Of a DNA stretch of 64,000 nucleotides, positions 45,586-55,333 are shown piece after piece. The position numbers and the translations under genes are program-made. The notes below the pieces were generated by a model, which was not told where the DNA came from, ran no database searches, and saw nothing but the letters and a program-made list of their open reading frames with translations. Source of the DNA: Salisaeta longa DSM 21114 (GTDB lineage Bacteria > Bacteroidota > Rhodothermia > Rhodothermales > Salinibacteraceae). Position 1 is the first letter of the stretch. The number at the start of each line of letters is the position of its first letter. The DNA is taken from assembly GCF_000419585.1 (NCBI RefSeq), contig NZ_ATTH01000001.1:1324005-1388004 (forward strand), written 5' to 3'.

Positions 45586-46848
45586 CTAGGCATTCTCAAA
45601 ATGGAGCGACTCTTCGAGGTATGGATCGCCCTCGGGTACCAGCGGGTGGCGCTTCACCCGATACATGACGGTGCCCACGAAAATTCCCGTGAGGCCGAGC
45701 CACGTGCTGAAGTCAAGCCAGTGAAAGGCCGCGTGCTCCGAGCCGTACACCGGCATCACCATCCAGTAGAGGTCGAACCAGTGCATCACGAGCATCCATA
45801 CCGACATAAAGCCCATCAGTGGGAGCATCCGCTTGGTGAAGCGCGGCAGCAGCACAAAGAAGGGCACAATAAAGTGAAGTAGCACAAGCATGGCACTATG
45901 CCAGCCCCACCCGTGCTGCAAGCGGTGCTGGTACCACGCAATTTCTTCGGGAATGCCGGCATACCAGATCAGCATGTACTGACTGAACCCGATGTATGCC
46001 CAGAAGACCGTGAACCCGAACATGTACTTCCCAAGGTCCTGGTAGTGCTCGCGGGTGATGACGTCTTGCAGCATGCCACGGCGCTGCATGACGAGGGCAA
46101 TGAGCGTGACGAGCGCGAGCATCGCGAGCATGCTTCCCGCAAACATGTACACCCCAAAGATGGTGGAGTACCAGTGCGGGTCGAGCGACATCAAGATGTC
46201 GTAGCTCGCAAACGCGGTGGTTACGGCGGTAACCGGCAACCCCCAGGCACTTACGTTCCGCAGCTTCTGCTGATGCTTGCCGGTGCCGCCGGCGTCCTGC
46301 TGTATGGACGTCACATACAGCTTGTACGCCAGCACCGACCAGATGACGAGGTACGCGACCATCCGCGCAATCCAAAACGGCTGATTCAGGTAGGCCCGCT
46401 TGCCGGCCAGCACCGGATCGTAGTGCGGGCCGCCTTCAACGTACAGGTCGTGGTGCGTCCAGTGATACAGGTCGTGCATGCCAAACACGATGGGAATGCC
46501 CAGTAAGGCAAGCAATGGAAAGGCCCAGAGCAACGCCTCGGTGAGGCGCCGCACGACAATGTGCCACCCGGCTTTCGTGAGATGATGGAAGAACAGGAAA
46601 AAGAGCGCCCCGAGCGACGTCGTCAGGCAGAAGGTCCACCCCGTGAGGTACGCAAAGTAGAACCGCTTTGCGTCCTGCACGAGCCCGATGAGGCTTATGG
46701 CCAGGAGCGCGATGCCGATGGCCAGAGGCACCAACCACGCCCGTCGGTCGCCCGTGAAGCGATACGCGCGCTGCGCTGCATCTTTGGTAGCCTGCACAGG
46801 ATCTGCAAACCACCGAGGTCCGAGGTAAGGTTTAACCGATTCCGCCAT
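45586..46848 (-). CDS. actF: Alternative complex III subunit ActF (NrfD-like membrane subunit)
   Basis: 420 residues from the ATG at 46848; a GTG at 46872 would add 8. About ten membrane helices of the NrfD/PsrC fold. Conserved stretches include SLGALFFLFFHHLTKAGW, ASYDILMSLDPHWYSTIFGVY and GFSQYMLIWYAGIPEE. It pairs with ActC in the membrane to bind and oxidise menaquinol. It follows actE after 92 bases. Confidence 0.93.
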   Translation of the reverse strand: MAESVKPYLGPRWFADPVQATKDAAQRAYRFTGDRRAWLVPLAIGIALLAISLIGLVQDAKRFYFAYLTGWTFCLTTSLGALFFLFFHHLTKAGWHIVVRRLTEALLWAFPLLALLGIPIVFGMHDLYHWTHHDLYVEGGPHYDPVLAGKRAYLNQPFWIARMVAYLVIWSVLAYKLYVTSIQQDAGGTGKHQQKLRNVSAWGLPVTAVTTAFASYDILMSLDPHWYSTIFGVYMFAGSMLAMLALVTLIALVMQRRGMLQDVITREHYQDLGKYMFGFTVFWAYIGFSQYMLIWYAGIPEEIAWYQHRLQHGWGWHSAMLVLLHFIVPFFVLLPRFTKRMLPLMGFMSVWMLVMHWFDLYWMVMPVYGSEHAAFHWLDFSTWLGLTGIFVGTVMYRVKRHPLVPEGDPYLEESLHFENA

Positions 46849-46940
46849 AGTGTATCGTGTTTGCGTGGCCACGCGGGCCGGTGATCAAGAAAACGTCGGG
46901 GAGCGGCAATGTGCGCCGCTCGCTCGTCAAGGATCGGGGG

Positions 46941-47594
46941 TCAAGGGGCCGAGGCGCCGGCTTGCCCGTCGATGTTGGCGCTTCCGCCCTGTTCGATTTG
47001 CGCAAGCGCGCTTGCGGGCAGTTCGCTCTCGGTTGCATTCTGGCTTTGCTGCAGGGCCCGGATGTACGTGACGATCGCCCAGCGGTCGCGCACCGGGATC
47101 TGCTGCGCGTAGCCGGGCATGTTGCGCACGCCGTTTGCGATCACGTCGTAGATGTAGCCGTCCGGTACATTGCGCAGCCGCTCGGAATGATATGTGGGCG
47201 CCGGGGTGTAGCCGTAATCGCCGGTCATAATGACGCCGTTGCCGTTGCCCGCGCCCCCATGGCACACGGTGCAGTAAATCTCATAGCGCTCTTGCCCCCG
47301 CCGCACCAGCGCTTTGGTCACCGGAAACGGGACGCGTTCAACGTACTGCCCGGCCGCGGTACGCCCGGTATGGTAGGGGGCGTTGGCCTCCCGCAGCCCG
47401 CGCGCAATCGTACCGGGCACGGGCTTACGCATCGCCATGTTGTTGGCGAAGAATGGATTCGCTTCTTGCGGCTTAAACGACTGCTGAATGTCCATATTCA
47501 GGTTCGGGTGCACCGGAGGTTCTTCCGATTGCATCCCACGGCAGCCCGCAAGCACAACGAGGCTCAACACGAGAAGTAGGGGTAAGCGATGCAT
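46941..47594 (-). CDS. actE: Alternative complex III subunit ActE (monohaem cytochrome c lipoprotein)
   Basis: 217 residues from the ATG at 47594. Lipoprotein signal with lipobox LAGC (MHRLPLLLVLSLVVLAGC). Cytochrome c domain with haem motif CTVCHGG and the axial Met in GVRNMPGYAQQIP. It is the electron exit of complex III towards the oxidase or a soluble carrier. It starts 46 bases after actD. The C-terminal tail is Ala/Ser-rich. Confidence 0.94.
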   Translation of the reverse strand: MHRLPLLLVLSLVVLAGCRGMQSEEPPVHPNLNMDIQQSFKPQEANPFFANNMAMRKPVPGTIARGLREANAPYHTGRTAAGQYVERVPFPVTKALVRRGQERYEIYCTVCHGGAGNGNGVIMTGDYGYTPAPTYHSERLRNVPDGYIYDVIANGVRNMPGYAQQIPVRDRWAIVTYIRALQQSQNATESELPASALAQIEQGGSANIDGQAGASAP

Positions 47595-47640
47595 GAGGCG
47601 TTTCGGTCTCGGAAAGGGGCAGTGCGCGAGCAGGGGGCGA

Positions 47641-48246
47641 CTAAGCATCGGCCGTTCCATCGTCCTTGATGAGCTCTACAGCGAGCGCCCCCATGGCGCG
47701 AAGCTCGTCGGCCGTCTGGTCGGCATCGAACTGCGGGTCGCTCGCCGCAATGTGTATAAAGAAGGCGTCGTCGGTCGCTTGCTTGAAGCGATCGGAGTAA
47801 AAGAGCGGGTTGTACGGCCGGGGCAGCCCGTTGAGCGCCAACATGCCGCCCACCGCGCCAAACGCCGCAAACAGAATCGTGAGCTCGAACATAATGGGCA
47901 CCGAGGGCTCCACCGCAAAGAACGGCTTGCCGCTCACGCTAATCGGGTAGTCTACGGCGTACGTCCACCACTGCAAGACGTACCCCACGGCGCAGCCGGT
48001 AAGCCCGCCACCAAAGGCAAAGTACCCAACCAAGGAGTTCCCGAGCCCCATGGCCTTGTCCATGCCATGAATGGGAAACGGACTGTGGGCATCGAAGTGG
48101 GCGTAGCCCTTCTCGCGCACGGCCTCCGCCGCGTGCATCAGGGCCGCGGGATCTTTAAATTCCGCAAGGAGCCCGTATACGTCGTCGGTGACGGGCTCGT
48201 AGATGCCCATCGAGGCCTTCACTTCGCGTGTCAGTTCACTCAGCAT
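47641..48246 (-). CDS. actD: Alternative complex III subunit ActD (DUF3341)
   Basis: 201 residues. A soluble DUF3341 domain (YGLLAEFKDPAALMHAAEAVREKGY, then DAHSPFPIHGMDKAMG) followed by two membrane helices, where FAFGGGLTGCAVGYVLQWW and MFELTILFAAFGAVGGMLAL are typical. It is a structural subunit of the quinol:cytochrome c oxidoreductase. It follows actC after 50 bases. Confidence 0.94.
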   Translation of the reverse strand: MLSELTREVKASMGIYEPVTDDVYGLLAEFKDPAALMHAAEAVREKGYAHFDAHSPFPIHGMDKAMGLGNSLVGYFAFGGGLTGCAVGYVLQWWTYAVDYPISVSGKPFFAVEPSVPIMFELTILFAAFGAVGGMLALNGLPRPYNPLFYSDRFKQATDDAFFIHIAASDPQFDADQTADELRAMGALAVELIKDDGTADA

Positions 48247-48296
48247 GGCGTGCTACAGTCGTCAGAAATCAGTGGAAACCGGGGCCCGCGGGGCGT

Positions 48297-49784
48297 TTAC
48301 GTCGTCGCGGGATCGTCGTCGGCCGAGCGGTAGGCGCTGTACTCTTGAGCCGGCTGCACGTACGGCACGTCGGTTGTGGCGCGGCCATCGCCTTCGTCGT
48401 GCGCATGCGGATCGGCTTCGGGCGTAACGGCCTTCACCTCGGCCAGCGCCACCATGGGCACAAACCGGAGGAACAGCAAGAACATCGTAAAGAAGAGCCC
48501 AAACGACCCGACGTACGTCCCAATGTCGATCCACGTGGGCGTGTAGTATCCCCACGAGCTGGGCAGGAAGTCGCGGTGCAGCGAAGTTACCGTAATCACA
48601 AACCGCTCGAACCACATGCCAATGTTTACCACAATCGACAGCGTAAACATCACCGGAATGGAGCGGCGCATCTTCTTAAACCAGAAGATTTGGGGCGAGA
48701 TCAGGTTGCAGCTCATCATGATCCAGTAGGCCCACGCATACGGTCCTAGCGCACGGTTTAGGAAGGCGTACTGCTCGTACTCGACGCCCGAGTACCACGC
48801 CATGAAGAACTCCGTGATGTAGGCAAAGCCCACCAGCGTGCCGGTCACCAGGATGATGATGTTCATCTTCTCCAGGTGATTCTTCGTGATGATGTCCTCC
48901 AGGTTGTAGATCTTGCGCGCAATGACGAGCAGCGTCACCACCATGGCAAAGCCCGAGAAGATAGCGCCGGCCACAAAGTAGGGCGGAAAGATGGTGGTGT
49001 GCCAGCCCGGCAGCACGGCTACCGCAAAGTCGAACGACACCACCGAGTGCACGGAAAGCACGAGCGGCGTAGCGAGGCCCGCGAGCAAGAGATACGCTTT
49101 CTCGTAGTTGCGCCAGTGGCGGTTGGCCCCGGTCCAGCCCAGCGAAAAGAACGCCAGCACCTTCGCGCGCAGGCCCTTGGCGCGGTCGCGCAGCGTTGCA
49201 AGGTCGGGGATGAGGCCTACGTACCAAAAGACGAGCGACACGGTAAAGTAGCTGGACACCGCAAAGACATCCCACAGCAGCGGGCTCTTAAACTGCGGCC
49301 ACATCTCCATCTGGTTGGGGATGGGAAACATCCAGTACACCACCCATACGCGGCCCACGTGTACGGCCGGAAAGATGCCCGCACACATCACTGCAAACAA
49401 GGTCATGGCCTCCGCCGAGCGGTTGATGGACGTACGCCAGCCCTGCCGGAACAGAAATAAAATAGCAGAAATCAGTGTGCCGGCGTGGCCAATGCCCACC
49501 CACCACACAAAGTTGACGATGGGCCAGCCCCAACCTACCGGCTGGTTGTTGCCCCACACGCCGACGCCATTCCAAATCTGGTAGGCCAGGCATACGGCCA
49601 GCAGCCCCAGCATAGACACGGCCACCGTAAAGGCGCCGTACCACGCCAGCGGCGTTTGCTTCTCCGTATGACCGGCAACGCGTTCGGTCAGTTCATGAAA
49701 CGAGAGCTTGCCAATCAGGCGCGGACGGTGCCCAGGCCCGCCATCGGATGCGTGCGCCGATTGAGTGGTTGGTTGTTCTTCCAC
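48297..49784 (-). CDS. actC: Alternative complex III subunit ActC (NrfD-like membrane subunit)
   Basis: 495 residues from a GTG at 49784; there is no nearer ATG, and the coding frame is clearly needed from about residue 25. About ten membrane helices. [53 protein letters not shown]-type sequence, and EFFMAWYSG are the NrfD/PsrC signatures that form the quinone site and possible proton path. The C-terminal tail is acidic. It follows actB after 44 bases. Confidence 0.94.
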   Translation of the reverse strand: MEEQPTTQSAHASDGGPGHRPRLIGKLSFHELTERVAGHTEKQTPLAWYGAFTVAVSMLGLLAVCLAYQIWNGVGVWGNNQPVGWGWPIVNFVWWVGIGHAGTLISAILFLFRQGWRTSINRSAEAMTLFAVMCAGIFPAVHVGRVWVVYWMFPIPNQMEMWPQFKSPLLWDVFAVSSYFTVSLVFWYVGLIPDLATLRDRAKGLRAKVLAFFSLGWTGANRHWRNYEKAYLLLAGLATPLVLSVHSVVSFDFAVAVLPGWHTTIFPPYFVAGAIFSGFAMVVTLLVIARKIYNLEDIITKNHLEKMNIIILVTGTLVGFAYITEFFMAWYSGVEYEQYAFLNRALGPYAWAYWIMMSCNLISPQIFWFKKMRRSIPVMFTLSIVVNIGMWFERFVITVTSLHRDFLPSSWGYYTPTWIDIGTYVGSFGLFFTMFLLFLRFVPMVALAEVKAVTPEADPHAHDEGDGRATTDVPYVQPAQEYSAYRSADDDPATT

Positions 49785-49828
49785 AGGTCTGTTGCGCGTG
49801 TAGTGGGAAATTCAGCGGGCGGGCGGCC

Positions 49829-52800
49829 TTATGCTGCCAGCGCATCGAGCGCTTGCACGAGGCGATCATTCACGTTGCGCACGCGTCCAAGGTAGGACAC
49901 GCGCGGCTTGGTGTTCAGGTACCCCAGCAGTTGATACCGGCGGCTGTTTTTGCGCTTCTGCACCACGGCGCTGTCCTCGTTGTTGAGGTCGCCAAAGGTG
50001 ATCGCGTTGGTGGGGCATGCCTCCTGGCACGCCGTCTCAATTTCGTTCGGCCGCAGGTCGCGCTGCTCGTTATCGGCTTGGCGCTGCCCATCGCGGATGC
50101 GCTGCACGCAGAAGGAGCATTTCTCCATCACGCCGCGGAAGCGCATCGTAACGTCCGGGTTCTGCTGCATTTGCAGCGACAGCGGCAAGGTCTTCGTCCA
50201 GTTGTAAAAGTTGAAGCGCCGGACCTTGTATGGGCAGTTGTTGGCGCAGTACCGCGTGCCGATGCAGCGGTTGTAAATCATCTGGTTCATGCCGTCGGGC
50301 GAGTGCACCGTTGCGGCAACCGGACAGACCGATTCGCAGGGGGCGTTCTCGCAATGCTGGCATAGCACCGGCTGCATGAGCATCTCCGGGTTGTCGTCGT
50401 TCGTCCCGTCGCTCACGTAATACCGGTCGGTGCGCATCCAGTACATGTGACGCCCGCGGCTCACCTCTTCCTTGCCCACCACCTGCACGTTGTTTTCGGC
50501 CGTACACGCCACAACGCAGGCGTTGCACCCCGTGCAGGTGTTCAGGTCGATCACCATCCCCCACTGGTTGTCGTGGTAGGGATTGTCCTTGTAGGCACGC
50601 GACTCGGACGGATGGTCGTCTTGCCACAGGGTGGGATACGACTCGAACGTCTCGCCTTCTTCGCCCGGCACCGGCGGCCCCATGTCTTCCACAAATTCGG
50701 GGTTTTCGCGGTACTCATCGAGCGTGGCCCACCGGGCAATCGGGCGGCCCATCATGGAGCCTTCCTCTTGCGTGGTGGCAATCATGTACGGCGCGGCGTC
50801 CGTCTTCTCTACCGTCGCGCCGGTCGCAAAACGACGGCCGGACGGGCGCAGGGGCGAGACGTTGCGGCCCACGGTGTACTCACGGGTGCCCCCGGCCCAG
50901 TCGCCGGCAATGGGGCCGTCGCTGTAAATGTCGGTGTAGTCGTCGGTGTCAAAGAAGTTGGTGTGCCGCTCGGGGCGGTTGGTGGCAAGGTAGCGCCCGT
51001 AGCCGAGCGTCACCAGCACGGTGTCGTCGGGCATGCCGGGCTGCACCCACACCGGAAGCTCTACGGATTCGCCTTCGATGGTGATGGCGACCGTGTCGGA
51101 GTAAAAGTTGCCTTCGGAGTATTCCGCCGAAACGTTCAGCTTCTCGGCGGTGGCCTGGCTCATGGTGGCCACGTTATCCCACACAATTTTTGTGGTGGGG
51201 TCGGGCAGCTCTTGCATCCAGGCATTGTTGGAAAAGCGACCGTCGAGGACCTTCGGATCGAGCCGGAAGACCACCTCCATCCCGTCGCTCGCGCCCGTTG
51301 CAAGGGCAGGCGGCGCCGGAGCCGCCACGCTGGCCGCCGGGTACTGCGAGCCGGCCACGAAGCCGTCGTGGAGGGCCGTGCGCCAGGCCGACTCGAAGTC
51401 GGCGGCGTCGAGCTGCTGCCGCCATTGCTGCCGCACGAGGTCGTAGCCCGTTACGTCGGTGCCGGTGGCGACAAGGTTGAGCACCTCAAGCGGCGACTTG
51501 GCGTCGTCGTAGAGCGGCGCGATGAGCGGCTGTACAACCGAGAGCGTGCCGTCGTAGGCGCGGCCGTCGCCCCAGGCTTCCAGGTAGTGGGCCTGCGGGA
51601 TGTGCCAGTGCGCCGCGCGTGCCGACTCGTCGACGTGCAATCCGGTGTGCACAACGGACGGGACGCGCGTAAGGGCCTCTTCAAAGCCCAGCGCCGATGG
51701 CGTGCTGTATACCGGGTTGACGCCCAGCATAAAGAGCGCATCCACCGCGCCGGCGTTCATGTCGTCAACCAGCGCCGCCAGCGCCTCGTCTTGCGCGGGC
51801 CGCGAGGATTCGCCGGTCTCCAGTAGCTCAACCGTCGTGCCGATGCTGCCAAGCTGCCCATTGATGGCCATGGCAAGGGCATGCACGGCGGGCGGCTGCT
51901 CTTCGCCAGCCATCACCACCGCGTTGGGGCCCGCCGCGGCAAGGTCGCGGGCAATCTCGCGGGCATAAATCTGTTGCTTGTCATCGAGCCCGTCCCCGCC
52001 CGAAGCATCCAGGCCCAGCTCGCGCGCCAGCGCAGCAGCAAACGCGCCAATGGCGCTCGCCTTCATCGGCAGGCGATGATCGGCCATGCCGCCCGTTACC
52101 GAGAACGTGCTTTCGATGGCATACAGCCGGCTCATCTCGTCCTCGGGCCCGTCCAGTTCGCGGCCCTGGGCGAAGGTGCGGCTGTTGTGCAGATAGTCGG
52201 CAGCGCGGCCGTCCAGAAAGTCGTCGTCGAGGCTCACAATAACATCGGCCGCATCCAGCGCGTAGCGCGGGCGGAGGGGGCGCCCGAACGCTTGCTGCAT
52301 GCCCAGCCGCCGGTTGTCGTTGCCCGCGGCCGCGTACGGAATCCATTGCACCGTATCGAAGCGTGCATCCAGCTGCTCGCGAAGCGCGGCCATCGTGGGG
52401 GAGCTGTTCGGCTCCGCCAGTACGGCTACGGTGCCAGCCTGCGTGCTAAGCTCACGTGCGAATGAAACGAAGTCGTCCCACGAGGCCTCAGAGCCTTCCC
52501 GCAGCAGGCGCTGCGAGCGATCCGGGTCGTACAGGTTGAGCACCGATGCCTGCTCAAACGGACTCGTGCTGCCCTGACTGCTTGGGTGCCGCTTGTTGCC
52601 CTCCACCTTGGTTGGGCGTCCCTCGTGCGACTCCACAAGCAGCGGGCGCAGGGTGCCCCGAAACGGCATGCCCGTAGCATAGCGCTGCGGCACACCCGGA
52701 ATGATTTCTTCCGGCTTCTCGGCGTACGGCAGAATCTTTTGCACCGGGCGGCGGCACGCCGTGAGCCCGGCCATCGCCATCGCAGCCCCCATCAGTTGCA

Positions 52801-52981
52801 GAAACTGACGGCGTGATGCGCCGCTCGGCGGCTCGCTCATGCCTTCGCCAAACTCGGGCGCCGCCCCATCGCCCGACGCCATCAAGGACGACTGCGAGCG
52901 CTCGGGCGTGCTCCGCCAAAACCGCAGCCCATCGCTGTCGGTGTCGGCGGCTTTTGCATCAATTACGTCAAGCTCAATCAT
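49829..52981 (-). CDS. actB: Alternative complex III subunit ActB (molybdopterin-like plus Fe-S domains)
   Basis: 1050 residues. The extended Tat-type N-terminus (LRFWRSTPERSQSS, then SRRQFLQLMGAAMAMAG) is typical of this subunit. The large B1 domain resembles molybdopterin oxidoreductases but in this family binds no molybdenum. The C-terminal B2 ferredoxin domain has four cysteine groups (CTGCNACVVAC; CQHCENAPCESVC; YCANNCPYK; CSFCVQRI with CQEACP), for three 4Fe-4S and one 3Fe-4S cluster in characterised homologues. It carries electrons from quinol towards the haem subunits. It follows actA after 79 bases. Confidence 0.95.
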   Translation of the reverse strand: MIELDVIDAKAADTDSDGLRFWRSTPERSQSSLMASGDGAAPEFGEGMSEPPSGASRRQFLQLMGAAMAMAGLTACRRPVQKILPYAEKPEEIIPGVPQRYATGMPFRGTLRPLLVESHEGRPTKVEGNKRHPSSQGSTSPFEQASVLNLYDPDRSQRLLREGSEASWDDFVSFARELSTQAGTVAVLAEPNSSPTMAALREQLDARFDTVQWIPYAAAGNDNRRLGMQQAFGRPLRPRYALDAADVIVSLDDDFLDGRAADYLHNSRTFAQGRELDGPEDEMSRLYAIESTFSVTGGMADHRLPMKASAIGAFAAALARELGLDASGGDGLDDKQQIYAREIARDLAAAGPNAVVMAGEEQPPAVHALAMAINGQLGSIGTTVELLETGESSRPAQDEALAALVDDMNAGAVDALFMLGVNPVYSTPSALGFEEALTRVPSVVHTGLHVDESARAAHWHIPQAHYLEAWGDGRAYDGTLSVVQPLIAPLYDDAKSPLEVLNLVATGTDVTGYDLVRQQWRQQLDAADFESAWRTALHDGFVAGSQYPAASVAAPAPPALATGASDGMEVVFRLDPKVLDGRFSNNAWMQELPDPTTKIVWDNVATMSQATAEKLNVSAEYSEGNFYSDTVAITIEGESVELPVWVQPGMPDDTVLVTLGYGRYLATNRPERHTNFFDTDDYTDIYSDGPIAGDWAGGTREYTVGRNVSPLRPSGRRFATGATVEKTDAAPYMIATTQEEGSMMGRPIARWATLDEYRENPEFVEDMGPPVPGEEGETFESYPTLWQDDHPSESRAYKDNPYHDNQWGMVIDLNTCTGCNACVVACTAENNVQVVGKEEVSRGRHMYWMRTDRYYVSDGTNDDNPEMLMQPVLCQHCENAPCESVCPVAATVHSPDGMNQMIYNRCIGTRYCANNCPYKVRRFNFYNWTKTLPLSLQMQQNPDVTMRFRGVMEKCSFCVQRIRDGQRQADNEQRDLRPNEIETACQEACPTNAITFGDLNNEDSAVVQKRKNSRRYQLLGYLNTKPRVSYLGRVRNVNDRLVQALDALAA

Positions 52982-53060
52982 GCTACACTGCGGTATTGAG
53001 TGGCAAGGGTGTACGTCAGAGGAGTGGGCCGCGCGGGCCGATCGGGCGCCCTACAAGTGG

Positions 53061-53714
53061 TTAGTAGTGACAGGCGGAGCAGTTGGTGGGCGGCTGAATG
53101 CCTTCCTCGCGCACCCGGCGGAGGTTGCGCTCCACAAAGTTGGCGGGCTGCACGTATCCCATGGTGGTAATCTTGTCGTTGGGACGCAGGTACAACTCGG
53201 GTTGCCGGTGGCACTCCAGGCACCACCCCATCGACAGCGGCTCGGCCTGATAGACGCCTTCGGCCCCCATCTGGTCGACGCGCCCGTGGCACGTCTCGCA
53301 TCCCACGCCCTTGTTTACGTGGGCCGCGTGGCTAAAGTGGGCATAGTCGGGCAGGTGATGCACCTGCACCCACTCAATCGGCTGATCGTTCGCCCAGCTC
53401 TCACGCACCTTAGCGAGCTTCGGCGACTCCGTTCTGATCTGGTTGTGGCAGTTCATGCATGTCTGCGTGGGCGGCACGTTGGCGTGCTTCGAGTTCTCCA
53501 CCCAGTTGTGGCAATACCGGCAGTCCATGCCCAGCTTGTCCACATGAATCTGGTGACTGTAGGGCACGGGCTGCTCCGGCTGATACCCCACCACCAAGTA
53601 TTCCGGAGAGAAGTAGTACCAGACAAGAAAAATCGTGGCCATGCCTCCCAGTAGGGCCCCCGCAAGGGAGAGCAATGGGAGCAAATTGGCTTTCTTAGGA
53701 AATATCTGCGGCAT
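53061..53714 (-). CDS. actA: Alternative complex III subunit ActA (pentahaem cytochrome c)
   Basis: 217 residues. An N-terminal membrane anchor (LLPLLSLAGALLGGMATIFLVWYYF) and five CxxCH haem motifs: CRYCH, CMNCH, CETCH, CLECH and CSACH (the last ends the protein, CSACHY). FSHAAHVNKGVGCETCHG is typical of class III-like multihaem proteins. It receives electrons from ActB and passes them on. It is the first gene of the act operon. Confidence 0.96.
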   Translation of the reverse strand: MPQIFPKKANLLPLLSLAGALLGGMATIFLVWYYFSPEYLVVGYQPEQPVPYSHQIHVDKLGMDCRYCHNWVENSKHANVPPTQTCMNCHNQIRTESPKLAKVRESWANDQPIEWVQVHHLPDYAHFSHAAHVNKGVGCETCHGRVDQMGAEGVYQAEPLSMGWCLECHRQPELYLRPNDKITTMGYVQPANFVERNLRRVREEGIQPPTNCSACHY

Positions 53715-54060
53715 ACAAATGCGGCGATGAGCGACCGAAGATGACCGTGGAGTACAAAAGGTACGGCATAACTGCCTAAACTGAGACCTCTACCCCTTGA
53801 ATTTGGAGTAAAAGGCAGCGGTGGCTAGAGAGGCGGTACGAGCGTTTGCATCCTGCTTCACAACGTGCCTGCTGGGCCCGAACAATGCAACAGATTCCAA
53901 TAAATCCCACCGCTTTTACGCTAAACCTTAACGCATCATACGAGCGATACCGCCACAAGCACAACAAGACCCCTAATTTAGACTCATTATGGAATGTGAG
54001 CGCGCGTTAATCTGCGTTAGGGACCATGTTGGCTCATTGGATGGATGGTATGCGGTGCGC
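53715..54060. promoter_or_regulatory. Intergenic region between rsmG and the act operon
   Basis: 346 bases upstream of actA and downstream of rsmG (both minus). It is AT-richer than its surroundings, mainly 53880-54010, and should hold the promoter of the act-cox operon. I see no clear promoter boxes, terminator stem or gene. Short open frames here are not supported by composition. Confidence 0.45.
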
Positions 54061-54705
54061 TCAGGGCGTGTGCACGTGTAGCAGCACCTTATCCGTAAAG
54101 TACGCATCGTCAAGCACTGGGCGCAGGGCATGCTCGGACACGCGCACATCAGGGGATTGGGCGTGCAGGGCCTCTTTCTCCTGCGTGAGGTCGCCGCCCT
54201 TCAGACACAGCAAGCCCGGTGCCCAGCATCCATCGGGCACCGTGTTGGAGGGCCGAGCCACGCGCCGATGCCACCGCCAGATGTCGGCCAGCGGCGCCGT
54301 GGCCCGCGACACCGAGTAATCGGCCGGTCCGGTCCATTGCGCTGCCCGGCCGTGCCAGCCGAAGCAGTTGTCAAGGGACAGCCGCCGTGCCATCTGGCGC
54401 ACGAGCCGCACCTTCTTCCCCACAGCGTCAACCGCATGCACCGTTACGTGCGGGCAGCAGATCGCCAGCACAAGGGCGGGCAGCCCGCCGCCCGTCCCCC
54501 AATCGACCACCACAGCATCCGATGGAAAACGGCGAAGCAGAAGCGCACGGCTGTGTACGATGTGGCGCCGCACGATGTCGTGCGTCGTGTCGGGCGAGAT
54601 GAGGTTGACCTTGGGATTGTAGCGCTGCAGCAGGCGGGCAAACGCCTGCAGGCGTTCCGCTTGCGTATCGGTAAGTGCTGGCAGCGCCGGGACGTCAGTT
54701 GTCAT
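54061..54705 (-). CDS. rsmG: 16S rRNA (guanine-N7) methyltransferase RsmG
   Basis: 214 residues from the ATG at 54705 ([15 protein letters not shown]), normal length. It methylates G527 of 16S rRNA with SAM. N-terminal LQRYNPKVNLIS and HIVHSRAL, SAM motif VVDWGTGGGLPALVLAI, and VSRATAPLADIWRW. Longer frames upstream run through the GNAT gene and are not real. It overlaps the acetyltransferase stop by 11 bases, so the two are probably translationally coupled. Confidence 0.93.
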   Translation of the reverse strand: MTTDVPALPALTDTQAERLQAFARLLQRYNPKVNLISPDTTHDIVRRHIVHSRALLLRRFPSDAVVVDWGTGGGLPALVLAICCPHVTVHAVDAVGKKVRLVRQMARRLSLDNCFGWHGRAAQWTGPADYSVSRATAPLADIWRWHRRVARPSNTVPDGCWAPGLLCLKGGDLTQEKEALHAQSPDVRVSEHALRPVLDDAYFTDKVLLHVHTP

Positions 54706-55171
54706 CAGCCGGTGCAAACGTTCGTTCGTAGAAGCGATACGAGGTTTCGCGCATGCCAAGCGCACCGTACGTGGCCCGCGCTGTATCGTTGGTTTTCTCG
54801 ACGTACAACCGGAGGCCGCACACGTCGGGCGCAGCGCGCGCCGCCGAAACGACGTAGGCGTAGAGCGCCGCGTACACGCCCTGCCGGCGCGCCTCGGGGC
54901 GCACGTACACGCTCTGAATCCACCAAAACTGGCCGTTGCGCCAGTCGCTCCACTCCGTAGTGAGCAGCAGCCCGCCCACCACGCGCCCGCCGCGTTGCGC
55001 CAGCAGGTAGCGCCCCTTGGCTTCATCCGTCAGCACAGCGCGCACCCCGGCGCGCAGCCGCTCGGCATCCAGCGGTTTGTCTTCGGTCTCCGCGGCCATC
55101 GCCTGGTTGAACGCGACCAGCGTGTCTAGGTCGTCGAGGGTAGCAGCGCGAATCGATAGCGGCGGAGGCAT
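54695..55171 (-). CDS. GNAT-family N-acetyltransferase
   Basis: 158 residues from the ATG at 55171 ([19 protein letters not shown]); an ATG at 55201 adds 10. GNAT motif A is [20 protein letters not shown], with the acetyl-CoA loop R-R-Q-G-V-Y, and motif B is [21 protein letters not shown]. The substrate is not predictable. It is upstream of rsmG with an 11-base overlap. Confidence 0.9.
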   Translation of the reverse strand: MPPPLSIRAATLDDLDTLVAFNQAMAAETEDKPLDAERLRAGVRAVLTDEAKGRYLLAQRGGRVVGGLLLTTEWSDWRNGQFWWIQSVYVRPEARRQGVYAALYAYVVSAARAAPDVCGLRLYVEKTNDTARATYGALGMRETSYRFYERTFAPADDN

Positions 55172-55245
55172 GGGCGAATAGCAAGAACGTGTCAAGATCA
55201 TGATGCGCAGGCCGGTGCGGGCCGCCGCGGCTGGGGGATGCTCCG

Positions 55246-55282
55246 AACCAAACCCGCAGAGGGCTGGTTGAAGCGGCGCTTC
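55246..55282 (+). promoter_or_regulatory. Two adjacent hairpins in the metK leader
   Basis: AACCA (55246-55250) pairs with TGGTT (55265-55269) around an inner CCC/GGG pair. Immediately after it, GAAGC (55270-55274) pairs with GCTTC (55278-55282). They end 51 bases before the metK ATG. It does not match the SAM-I or SAM-II consensus that I know. A structured leader is possible but unproven. Confidence 0.3.
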
Positions 55283-55333
55283 TCGCGCAGTACACCCAAG
55301 AACTCATCCTTTTTCGAATTTCCGCGTTCCTTT

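Noticed and set aside
49829-52981. ActB as an active molybdenum enzyme
   Set aside because: The gene context, extended Tat leader and ferredoxin fusion are those of alternative complex III ActB, which in studied members holds no molybdenum cofactor.
55202-55333. SAM riboswitch upstream of metK
   Set aside because: No SAM-I, SAM-II or SAM-III consensus could be found; only two short hairpins are visible.
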